Part shown: positions 6,143 to 11,206 of the stretch, in pieces
How the letters are laid out: the number at the start of each line of letters is the position of its first letter
Position numbering within the stretch: the first letter of the stretch is position 1
Assembly: GCA_033722375.1 (NCBI GenBank)
Contig: JAWVZB010000094.1
Span: 1 to 12,022 of the forward strand
Origin: JAWVZB01 sp033722375
GTDB lineage: Bacteria > Actinomycetota > Nitriliruptoria > Nitriliruptorales > Nitriliruptoraceae
DNA length: 12,022 nt
Direction: 5' to 3'
The notes under the pieces: generated by a model
Databases searched by the model: none
Seen by the model: only the letters and a program-made list of their open reading frames with translations
Told to the model about the DNA's origin: nothing
Program-made: the position numbers and the translations under genes

Positions 6143-6190
6143 GCGATCCTCCGGGGCCGGACGGCAGGGGATGAGAGGCGTCGGCGCGGC

Positions 6191-6196
6191 AGTCTA
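6191..6196 (-). promoter_or_regulatory. Candidate -10 box of the EtfD-like gene
   Basis: TAGACT on minus (4 of 6 to TATAAT) lies 48 nt before the GTG start, within the 109-nt gap after the SDR/DUF2867 gene. No good -35 is seen. It suggests, without proving, that this gene can be transcribed separately from the genes upstream. Confidence 0.3.
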
Positions 6197-6234
6197 GGCC
6201 AGGCGACGGGGCGCCCTCGCGCGGCGGCGGCGAA

Positions 6235-6275
6235 CTGCGCGCTCGGACCGGCTATCCGGACCGGCTGCGCCGTTC
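6235..6275. repeat. Dispersed intergenic repeat, copy B
   Basis: The partner of the repeat at 3773-3813. It covers the last codons and the stop of the SDR/DUF2867 gene and extends into the gap before the EtfD-like gene. GCGAACTGCGCGC at 6230-6242 also matches 1641-1653 exactly. A shorter related piece, TTCGGACCGG, lies at 7822-7831 just after the peptide deformylase gene. Confidence 0.45.
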
Positions 6276-7787
6276 CTGGGAGTGGGTGTGCTCGGCGGCG
6301 GTGGTGATGCCGCGGGCCATGCGGTCGAACACCGCCCCGTGGACCATCCCGACCGCATGCCAGTAGAGCCGCCCCGCGAGCCCCCGCGGCCGGAACCGGG
6401 AGGTGAGCCGCAGTCGGCTGCCTTCGCCGTCGGCCGTCACCTCGAGGTCGAGCCACGCGTCGCCGGGGAGCTTGGCCTCGGCGCGCAGCCGCAGGTGGCG
6501 GGGTGGGTCGAGCTGCTCGACGCGCCAGAAGTCGATGGGGTCGCCGATCCGCAGCTCGGTGGGGTGGCGGCGGCCGCGCCGCATCCCGATCCCCCCGATG
6601 AGCACATCCACTGCACCCCGGAGCTGCCACAGCTCGTCGGCGGCGTGGTAGCCGGTCTCGCCACCGATGCCCGACGCCGTGTCCCACAGCACCTCAGGCG
6701 GGGCGGACGAGCGTGCCTCGTGCGTGGAGGTGAGCAGCGTCCCGCCCGACCATGCCGGATCTTCAGGACGTGGGTCTTCCGGACGCGGATCCTCCGGACG
6801 TGGATCTTCGGGGCGCGCCGCGCGAGGGCCCGAGGTGGCCGCATCGGACCAGGTCGTCGGCACCTCGAGGTCCTTGACTCGCCGCAGGGCCAGGTGCACC
6901 GCCTCGCGGAACGGCAGCAGGTCACGGTCGACGACGTCGCCGATCGGGGCGTCGCCGACGGTGACCTCGTTGACGAGGCTGTCGATCAGCGGTCGTGCGA
7001 GCCCGGTCGGCAGCGGCGTGACGAGCCCGATCCACAGCGACGACAGCCGGGGGGTGAGCAGCGGCACCGGCACGATCCGGCGCCGCGGCAGGCCGGCGAC
7101 GTCGGCGAACTCCTGCATGAGCTCGCGGTAGGTCAGGACATCCGGGCCACCGACCTCGAGGACGCGCCCCGCCATCTCCGGGTGGTGGGCGGCGGTGACG
7201 AGGTAGAAGAGCACGTCGCGGATCGCGACCGGTTGGCAGCGGGTCTCGACCCAGCGGGGCGTGACCATGACCGGGAGCACCTCGACGAGGTGGCGGAGCA
7301 TCTCGAACGAGGCGCTGCCGGATCCGATGATCATCGCGGCGCGCAGCTCGGTCACCGGCACCGGGCCGTCCGCGAGGATCCGCCCGACCTCCTGGCGGGA
7401 GCGCAGGTGGTGGGACAGCTCCTCGTCGTCGCCGCCCCCGAGCCCGCCGAGGTAGACGATCCGGCTGACACCGGCCGCCGCGGCGGCATCGCGGAAGGTG
7501 GCGGCGAGCTCGCGGTCGCGCTCACGGAAGTCGCCGCCGCCGTCCATCGAGTGGATCAGGTAGTAGGCGACGCTCGCCCCGGCCGCGGCGGCCTCCACCG
7601 CGTCGCGGTCGCGGCCGTCGCCGACCACCACCTCGACGGAGTCGGCCCAGGCCCGCCCCGCCAGCTTCTCGGGGCTGCGAACCAGGCAGACGACCTCGTA
7701 GCCGGCGGCGAGCAGCTCGGGAACGAGCCGGCCGCCGATGTAGCCGGTGGCGCCGGTCACGAGGGCACGCTGGTCGGTCACGGACAT
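6252..7787 (-). CDS. SDR/NmrA-type NAD(P)-binding protein fused to a DUF2867 domain
   Basis: A 511-residue two-domain protein. Residues 6-300 are an atypical short-chain dehydrogenase with the nucleotide loop TGATGYIGG (11-19), a first strand/helix typical of NmrA/complex-I NDUFA9-like proteins, and VAYYLIHSM and VSRIVYLGGLGG segments. There is no obvious YxxxK catalytic pair in the usual place, so it may bind NAD(P)H without being a standard dehydrogenase. A linker at about 324-343 repeats RPEDP four times. The rest (about 350-500) matches the DUF2867 pattern, a helix-grip-like fold, with WRVEQLDPPRHLRLRAEAK followed by WLDLEV. The substrate is unknown. The ATG at 7785-7787 has GAGG 5 nt upstream; the GTG two codons later (7779-7781) has AGGAGG at a better 8 nt and may be the true start. 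It follows peptide deformylase by 60 nt, so co-transcription is likely. Confidence 0.87.
   Translation of the reverse strand: MSVTDQRALVTGATGYIGGRLVPELLAAGYEVVCLVRSPEKLAGRAWADSVEVVVGDGRDRDAVEAAAAGASVAYYLIHSMDGGGDFRERDRELAATFRDAAAAAGVSRIVYLGGLGGGDDEELSHHLRSRQEVGRILADGPVPVTELRAAMIIGSGSASFEMLRHLVEVLPVMVTPRWVETRCQPVAIRDVLFYLVTAAHHPEMAGRVLEVGGPDVLTYRELMQEFADVAGLPRRRIVPVPLLTPRLSSLWIGLVTPLPTGLARPLIDSLVNEVTVGDAPIGDVVDRDLLPFREAVHLALRRVKDLEVPTTWSDAATSGPRAARPEDPRPEDPRPEDPRPEDPAWSGGTLLTSTHEARSSAPPEVLWDTASGIGGETGYHAADELWQLRGAVDVLIGGIGMRRGRRHPTELRIGDPIDFWRVEQLDPPRHLRLRAEAKLPGDAWLDLEVTADGEGSRLRLTSRFRPRGLAGRLYWHAVGMVHGAVFDRMARGITTAAEHTHSQERRSRSG
6757..6816 (-). repeat. Four 15-bp tandem repeats encoding an RPEDP linker
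   Basis: Four consecutive 15-bp units start at 6757, 6772, 6787 and 6802; the first reads GGATCTTCAGGACGT on plus. They differ from each other at one to four bases, mostly third codon positions, while the encoded RPEDP pentapeptide is kept. This joins the NAD(P)-binding and DUF2867 domains. Confidence 0.85.
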
Positions 7788-7847
7788 CCCCTCCTCATCG
7801 GAGGTTCGCAGCAGTCCCGCCTTCGGACCGGTCGCTGCTCCTGGCGG

Positions 7848-8375
7848 CTACTTGTTGTGCTCGCCCCGCTCGGCGTAGCGCTTGCGGCGGAACACGTCGT
7901 GGCGGACCGAGGCGACCCGGTCGAGGATGAGCAGCCCGTCGAGGTGGTCGAGCTCGTGCTGGAACGCGCGGGCCTCGAAGCCGCCGGCCTCGACGACGCG
8001 GTGCTCGCCCTCGGGGGTGCGCCCCGACACGACGATCGAGGTGGCCCGGCGCACGTCGCAGGTGTAGTCGGGGACCGACAGGCACCCTTCCCGCTTGACC
8101 TCGCCCCCTTCGGCGAGCAGCAGCTCGGGGTCGAACAGCACCACGAGACCGTGGTGGTGCTCGGGCGGCTTCTTCATGACCGAGACGTCCAGCGCGAACG
8201 CCCGCAGCGGCACCCCGATCTGCGGGGCGGCGATGCCGACGCAGCCGGGCGAGTCGTACATCGTGTCGACGAGGTCCTCGGCGAGGCCGCGCTCGGTGTC
8301 GCCGATCTCGCCGACCGGCCCCGAGATCCCTTTGAGGACCCGGGCGGGATAGTGGACGACCGGCTTGATGGCCAT
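7848..8375 (-). CDS. def: Peptide deformylase
   Basis: A 175-residue metalloenzyme that removes the formyl group from the N-terminal Met of new proteins at the ribosome. All three family motifs are present: motif 1 as GCVGIAAPQ (44-52), motif 2 EGCLS (96-100) with metal ligand Cys98, and motif 3 HELDH (140-144) with ligands His140 and His144 and catalytic Glu141. The first Gly of motif 1 (GxGxAAxQ) is Cys45, an unusual but tolerable change. The ATG at 8373-8375 fits the short MAIKPVVHYP N-terminus seen in the family, but no clear ribosome binding site precedes it. The reading frame stays open further upstream into the ACT gene, but has no domain there. It lies 52 nt after the double-ACT gene and 60 nt before the SDR gene, probably in one operon. 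No formyltransferase gene (fmt) is adjacent. Confidence 0.95.
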   Translation of the reverse strand: MAIKPVVHYPARVLKGISGPVGEIGDTERGLAEDLVDTMYDSPGCVGIAAPQIGVPLRAFALDVSVMKKPPEHHHGLVVLFDPELLLAEGGEVKREGCLSVPDYTCDVRRATSIVVSGRTPEGEHRVVEAGGFEARAFQHELDHLDGLLILDRVASVRHDVFRRKRYAERGEHNK

Positions 8376-8427
8376 GTCAGGACGTGGTGGCGTCGGGGGC
8401 CACGGAGGAGAAGGCGAGCGGCACCGG

Positions 8428-8946
8428 TCAGTAGGTCTCGGCGTCGATCTTGCGGAGCGTGTGGTCGACCTTGAGGCCGACGCACGCCTCCTCGATCGCC
8501 GCTTCGAGTGCGGCCTCGTCGCCGTCGTGGACGAGCTCGAGCACCATCGCGTAGACCGGTTCGTCGTCCGACGACAGCAGGCGGGTCTCGAGGTCGGTGA
8601 TGTTGGCATCGAGGTCGGCCAGCGCGTCGGTCACGCCGGCGAGGATGCCGGGCTTGTCCGTGCCGTACACGGACAGGAGGTGGGTCGGGGCGGGGGATTC
8701 CTGGCCCTCGCCAGCCGGGGTCACGGCGATGGTCAGCCCGAGGTCGGAGGTGGCGTCCCGCAGCGCCTGCTCGAGATCCTGGGGGTCGTCAGGGGACTCG
8801 ACCAGCAGGACCACCGCGAAGTGGCCACCGAGGATGGTCATCGCCGAGTCCTCGACGTTGCCGCCCCGCTCGAGCAGCACGTCCGCGACCGCGGCGACGA
8901 TGCCCGGGCGGTCGGTCCCGATCGCGGTGACGGCGAGTTCGGTCAT
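8428..8946 (-). CDS. Double ACT-domain protein, GcvR-like
   Basis: A 172-residue protein made of two ACT domains (about 3-75 and 88-165), each opening with a strand and the ligand loop TDRPG (11-15) and TDKPG (96-100). ACT domains bind small molecules, usually amino acids, at domain interfaces. The two-domain arrangement without an enzyme or DNA-binding part matches GcvR, the glycine-cleavage repressor partner of GcvA in enterobacteria, but the actinobacterial members are not characterised to my knowledge and no gcv gene is present. It is cytoplasmic. The ATG at 8944-8946 has GGAGGA 4 nt upstream on minus. A possible -10 box TAGGCT lies at 8974-8979. It leads the peptide deformylase gene by 52 nt. 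Confidence 0.9.
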   Translation of the reverse strand: MTELAVTAIGTDRPGIVAAVADVLLERGGNVEDSAMTILGGHFAVVLLVESPDDPQDLEQALRDATSDLGLTIAVTPAGEGQESPAPTHLLSVYGTDKPGILAGVTDALADLDANITDLETRLLSSDDEPVYAMVLELVHDGDEAALEAAIEEACVGLKVDHTLRKIDAETY

Positions 8947-9027
8947 GGGGTCCTCCGGCTGATCCGTCCCGCGAGCCTAACGTGGGCCGGGGAACACCTT
9001 CGCGGTGAGACCGTCGTGACGTCCGCG

Positions 9028-9246
9028 TCAGGCCGACCGGAGCCACGCCGGCAGCCGGCGGTCGGGGCTCTCGCTCCAGATCCGCCGTTCGAGCTCGGAT
9101 CGGTCCGCCGGTGCCACCTCGAGCCGTCCGCCCCGCTCGGTCACCTCGAGGGTCGTGCCCGGCTCGAGCTCGAGCGCTCGCCGCAGGGCGGCCGGGATGA
9201 CGATGCGACCGTCGCCGGACAGGGTGACGTGGTGCGGTTCGGGCAC
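9028..9246 (-). CDS. AbrB/SpoVT/MazE-type DNA-binding protein
   Basis: A 72-residue protein whose first 46 residues are one swapped-hairpin AbrB domain: VTLSGDGRIVIPAALRRALELEPG (7-30) and TTLEVTERGGRLEVAP. Dimers of this fold bind DNA as transition-state regulators or as antitoxins. The short tail (50-72) ends DRRLPAWLRSA, which could bind a partner as MazE/VapB antitoxin tails do, but no toxin gene lies next to it, so it appears to be an orphan regulator. The GTG at 9244-9246 is chosen because GAGG lies 5 nt upstream and it places the conserved domain at the N-terminus; the frame stays open far upstream but through low-complexity DNA and the opposite usp gene. It is divergent from usp and 81 nt upstream of the ACT gene. 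Confidence 0.85.
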   Translation of the reverse strand: MPEPHHVTLSGDGRIVIPAALRRALELEPGTTLEVTERGGRLEVAPADRSELERRIWSESPDRRLPAWLRSA

Positions 9247-9285
9247 GGGTTCCTCGTTCTCGGGAGGCGTCGTCGTTGGTCCTTC

Positions 9286-9299
9286 GACGTCGGGACGTC
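9286..9299. promoter_or_regulatory. Possible operator: paired GACGTC palindromes
   Basis: GACGTC occurs at 9286-9291 and 9294-9299, separated by GG, 40 nt upstream of the AbrB-type gene and in the gap shared with usp. A doubled palindrome in a divergent gap is a reasonable binding site for a dimeric regulator, perhaps the AbrB-type protein itself. There is no independent support. Confidence 0.3.
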
Positions 9300-9337
9300 T
9301 GGTCCCTGCCTGTTGCCCCTGGACGCGGCACCATAGA

Positions 9338-9423
9338 CGGAGAAGAAGAATCAGAGAGAAGAACAGAGAACAGAACAGAACAGAGAAGAACCGAGAACAG
9401 CGAACAGAGAAGGGCGAGGCGCG
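9338..9423. repeat. Purine-rich, nearly T-free low-complexity tract
   Basis: From 9352 to 9423 the plus strand has no T, and it consists mostly of G and A with scattered C. Repeated words are GAACAGA, GAGAAC and AGAAGAA. GC content falls far below the flanking genes. In a usp transcript this would be an unstructured, purine-rich leader segment. Confidence 0.85.
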
Positions 9424-9456
9424 TACATCGCCAGACCACGCCCGCTCGCAGAGAAT

Positions 9457-9516
9457 CAACTCGCCGACAAGCAACTCACCGACAAGCAACTCACCGACAA
9501 GCAACTCACCGACAAG
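9457..9516 (+). repeat. Four 15-bp tandem repeats directly before usp
   Basis: The unit CAACTCACCGACAAG occurs at 9472, 9487 and 9502 without change, and at 9457 with a single A to G change. The array ends 10 nt before the usp ATG. There are no spacers, so it is not CRISPR-like. The units lie where the usp 5' leader and ribosome loading region should be. Confidence 0.95.
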
Positions 9517-9526
9517 AGAGTCCGAC

Positions 9527-9940
9527 ATGAAGATCGTCGTTGGCTTCGTCGACCGGCCCGAGTCCGAGGCCGCTCTCGACCGCGCTGTCGAGGAGGCAAA
9601 GCTCCGCGACGCCGAGCTGATCGTCATCCACTCCACCAAGGGCGGGGAGCGTGACGAGACCGAACACGCCATCGCCTACCGCGACATCCTCGACCGTGTC
9701 GAGGAGGAGCTCGAGAGCGCGGGTGTGACCTACGAGGTGCGCCAGTTCGTGCGCGGCAAGACGCCCGCCGAGGACCTGGTCGCGGTCGCCGACAACGAAG
9801 GTGCCGACCTGATCGTGATCGGCCTGCGCCGCCGGTCGCCGGTCGGCAAGCTCATCCTCGGGAGCCACGCCCAGGACGTGCTCCTGTCGACCGACGTCCC
9901 GGTCCTGTGTGTGCCGGCTGGGAGCGAGTTCGACGCGTAG
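9527..9940 (+). CDS. Universal stress protein, single Usp domain
   Basis: A 137-residue UspA-fold protein covering the whole domain: MKIVVGFVDRPESEAALDRAVEEA at the start, DAELIVIHS, then GADLIVIGLRRRSPVGKLILGSHAQDVL and VPVLCVP at the end. The ATP-binding pattern G-x2-G-x9-G-S is present as G99-x2-R102-x9-G112-S113, with the second Gly replaced by Arg; this GLRRRSPVGKLILGS form is frequent in actinobacterial members, so nucleotide binding is uncertain. The role is probably stress survival; the partner is unknown. The ATG at 9527 is chosen because it begins the conserved first strand. Only a weak GAGAG precedes it, immediately after the 15-bp repeats, so translation start may depend on the unusual leader. 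It is divergent from the AbrB-type gene, and followed by a stem-loop 6 nt after its stop. Confidence 0.92.
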   Translation: MKIVVGFVDRPESEAALDRAVEEAKLRDAELIVIHSTKGGERDETEHAIAYRDILDRVEEELESAGVTYEVRQFVRGKTPAEDLVAVADNEGADLIVIGLRRRSPVGKLILGSHAQDVLLSTDVPVLCVPAGSEFDA

Positions 9941-9946
9941 CCCGCT

Positions 9947-9963
9947 GTCGTCACCACGACGAC
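9947..9963 (+). terminator. Stem-loop just after usp
   Basis: GTCGTC (9947-9952) and GACGAC (9958-9963) form a 6-bp stem with loop ACCAC, 6 nt after the stop codon. Only TCCTT follows, so termination would be weak. Confidence 0.35.
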
Positions 9964-9965
9964 TC

Positions 9966-9994
9966 CTTGGGATGCGACCTCTTGGGATGCGACC
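9966..9994 (+). repeat. Two 14-bp direct repeats with 15-bp period
   Basis: CTTGGGATGCGACC occurs at 9966-9979 and 9981-9994, with one base between. A degenerate continuation (CCTTCGGG) follows. The repeats lie upstream of the membrane protein promoter at about -40 to -68 relative to the likely transcript start, a position suited to activator or repressor sites. Confidence 0.8.
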
Positions 9995-10016
9995 CCTTCG
10001 GGTCTCGTCCCCGACG

Positions 10017-10025
10017 TGCCATACT
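10017..10025 (+). promoter_or_regulatory. Extended -10 promoter of the membrane protein gene
   Basis: TGC followed by CATACT fits the extended -10 pattern TGn-TATAAT (4 of 6 in the hexamer). TTCGGG at 9997-10002 is a poor -35 at 17 nt, which extended -10 promoters tolerate. The transcript would start near 10032, about 22 nt before the GTG at 10054. Confidence 0.5.
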
Positions 10026-10053
10026 GGGCCGATCCCGGGTGGTGAGGGGCGGC

Positions 10054-10800
10054 GTGGCCGAGGGCGTGGCGACCGGTACGGAGCGGGGGACGAGGGCGGG
10101 CGAGCACTGGTTCGTCCGTGACCTGCGCAAGCTCGCGGCTGCCGCCACGGCGGGGCTCGTGTCCGGGTTCGTCGTCGCTGGCATCGGCAGCCGGCTCGCG
10201 ATGATGCTGCTGGCCGTGCTGAACCCCGAGGCGACCGGGGTCGTCAGCGACGACGGCTTCATGATCGGCAAGTTCGATCTCGTCGACACCCTCAATCTCG
10301 TGCTCTTCACGAGTATCCTCGGGGTTCTCGGCGGGGCCTTCTTCCTCGCGGTGAGGTCGCTGCGGTTCGGCCCACCCTGGTTCCGCACCGCCTCGGTCGT
10401 GGTCGGCCCGGCGGTGGTGGTCGGGGCGCTGCTCGTCCACCAGGGCGGTGTGGACTTCACCCTTCTGGAACCGGCGTGGCTGGCGATCGCGCTGTTCGTC
10501 GTGATCCCCGGCCTCTACGCGTGGGCGGTGATGGTCCTGGCCGACCGCTGGCTCGAGGACGACTCGTGGTTCCTCACGAGCGACCGCGGTTGGATCGCGG
10601 GGCTGGCGCCGGTGCTGCTGCTGGGCCCGGCGTTGGTGCTGGTCGCCGCGGGGTTCGTGGTCCGGCTGCTGCTGGAGAGCTTCGAACGGCTGCGGGTCGT
10701 CGCGCGGCGGATCGTTCCGCCGCTCGCGCGGGCGGCGTTCGTGGCTGTGTTCGTGATCGGGCTGGTCGACCTGGTCCGGGACACCGTCGCGCTGGTCTGA
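10054..10800 (+). CDS. Six-helix integral membrane protein of unknown function
   Basis: A 248-residue protein with about six predicted membrane helices (approximately 27-56, 82-103, 112-131, 140-163, 180-206 and 223-243) and a short cytoplasmic-looking N-terminus rich in Arg and Glu. Between helices 1 and 2 is a conserved-looking motif, GSRLAMMLLAVLNPEATG followed by SDDGFMIGKFDL (about 45-80). I recognise this as a recurrent actinobacterial membrane-protein pattern but know no function for it. The last loop ends in an Arg-rich segment, VVARRIVPP. The GTG at 10054 is chosen because GAGG lies 6 nt upstream, and it agrees with the extended -10 promoter; the frame is open further upstream only through repeats and usp sequence. 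It follows usp by 113 nt. Confidence 0.82.
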   Translation: MAEGVATGTERGTRAGEHWFVRDLRKLAAAATAGLVSGFVVAGIGSRLAMMLLAVLNPEATGVVSDDGFMIGKFDLVDTLNLVLFTSILGVLGGAFFLAVRSLRFGPPWFRTASVVVGPAVVVGALLVHQGGVDFTLLEPAWLAIALFVVIPGLYAWAVMVLADRWLEDDSWFLTSDRGWIAGLAPVLLLGPALVLVAAGFVVRLLLESFERLRVVARRIVPPLARAAFVAVFVIGLVDLVRDTVALV

Positions 10801-10826
10801 CCCCACCAACCCCCAAGGACCGAGGT

Positions 10827-10839
10827 CGGACGGCGTCCG
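10827..10839 (+). terminator. Small stem-loop after the membrane protein gene
   Basis: CGGAC (10827-10831) and GTCCG (10835-10839) form a 5-bp stem with a GGC loop, 26 nt after the stop, followed by TAAG. It lies in the convergent gap with the minus-strand small gene and is weak evidence for termination. Confidence 0.25.
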
Positions 10840-10859
10840 TAAGTCGCGTCGCCTGGGGA

Positions 10860-11104
10860 TCAGCCGAGCTGCAGCGCCGTGATGAGGCTCCCCCCGAACA
10901 GCAGCGTGGTGCCGAACCAGCTCCAGACCAGCATGCGGGTCTGGCTGACGACCGCCTGGTTCAGCTCGCCGCGGAAGGCGGCCATGAGCTCGTGCCTGAT
11001 CTCTCGTCAGGCTGCAAGCGAGCCATCATCGCGTTCGCCACCTCGACGCCGTGGGCCGCGGTCAGGTGTTCCCGCAGCTCGCGGGCACTCATCTCGGTGT
11101 GCAT
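10860..11104 (-). pseudogene. Small coiled-coil plus membrane-anchor gene, apparently frameshifted
   Basis: On minus an ATG at 11104 (GAGGA five nt upstream) opens MHTEMSARELREHLTAAHGV, running to LQPDE, after which the frame turns to nonsense and stops at 10961-10963 (47 residues). A second frame continues sensibly as IRHELMAAFRGELNQ, an amphipathic helix, then a hydrophobic helix (LVWSWFGTTLLFGGSLITALQLG), ending at 10860. Removing one AG from the GAGAG at 11005-11001 joins both into an 80-residue protein. The joined form, a regulatory-looking helix followed by a coiled coil and a C-terminal membrane helix, resembles DUF1640/CCDC90-like small actinobacterial proteins; that resemblance is my inference. 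It is a true broken gene, a sequencing error, or less likely programmed frameshifting. The downstream part has an in-frame ATG at 10985 and a stop just before the junction. Confidence 0.6.
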
Positions 11105-11169
11105 GATGCGTCCTCAGGGGCGTCTCAGCAAGGGGATCGACCGTCCGGAGCCCTCGTCGAGTGAGACAG

Positions 11170-11198
11170 ATGACAGGTGGCGAGGTTGTGGATACCTC
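11170..11198 (+). promoter_or_regulatory. Weak promoter candidate for the DUF3152 gene
   Basis: ATGACA (11170-11175) is 5 of 6 to the -35 consensus. The matching -10 region is poor: GATACC at 11191-11196 (15-nt spacer) or TACCTC at 11193-11198 (17-nt spacer). Transcription from it would start near 11204-11207, at the ATG itself, which would make a leaderless mRNA. This agrees with the lack of any ribosome binding site. Confidence 0.3.
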
Positions 11199-11206
11199 TC
11201 TCCTCT

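Noticed and set aside
3803..6307. An 834-codon plus-strand open frame opposite the EtfD-like gene
   Set aside because: It mirrors the EtfD-like gene, has low-complexity H/V/D/E/L-rich sequence and no domain. Long antisense frames are expected in GC-rich DNA.
6282..8474. A 730-codon plus-strand open frame opposite the SDR/DUF2867 and def genes
   Set aside because: Same compositional antisense effect; it crosses two well-supported genes and shows no family signature.
9457..9516. CRISPR-like array
   Set aside because: The units are contiguous with no spacers, only 15 bp long, and no cas gene is present.
9155..9526. An N-terminal extension of usp encoding Arg-rich sequence and NSPTS repeats
   Set aside because: The Usp domain begins at the ATG at 9527 with its conserved first strand. 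The upstream frame is open because stop codons are rare in this DNA, and has no domain.
9028..9672. A longer minus-strand reading of the AbrB-type gene, with LVGEL repeats and a hydrophobic F/S/L-rich segment upstream
   Set aside because: The extra part is only the complement of the 15-bp repeats and the purine tract and it overlaps usp. The GTG at 9246 has a good ribosome binding site and gives the normal domain start.
10879..11106. A plus-strand open frame over the frameshifted small gene
   Set aside because: Ser/Arg/Pro-rich sequence without a domain or ribosome binding site; the minus-strand interpretation with an amphipathic and a membrane helix is more protein-like.
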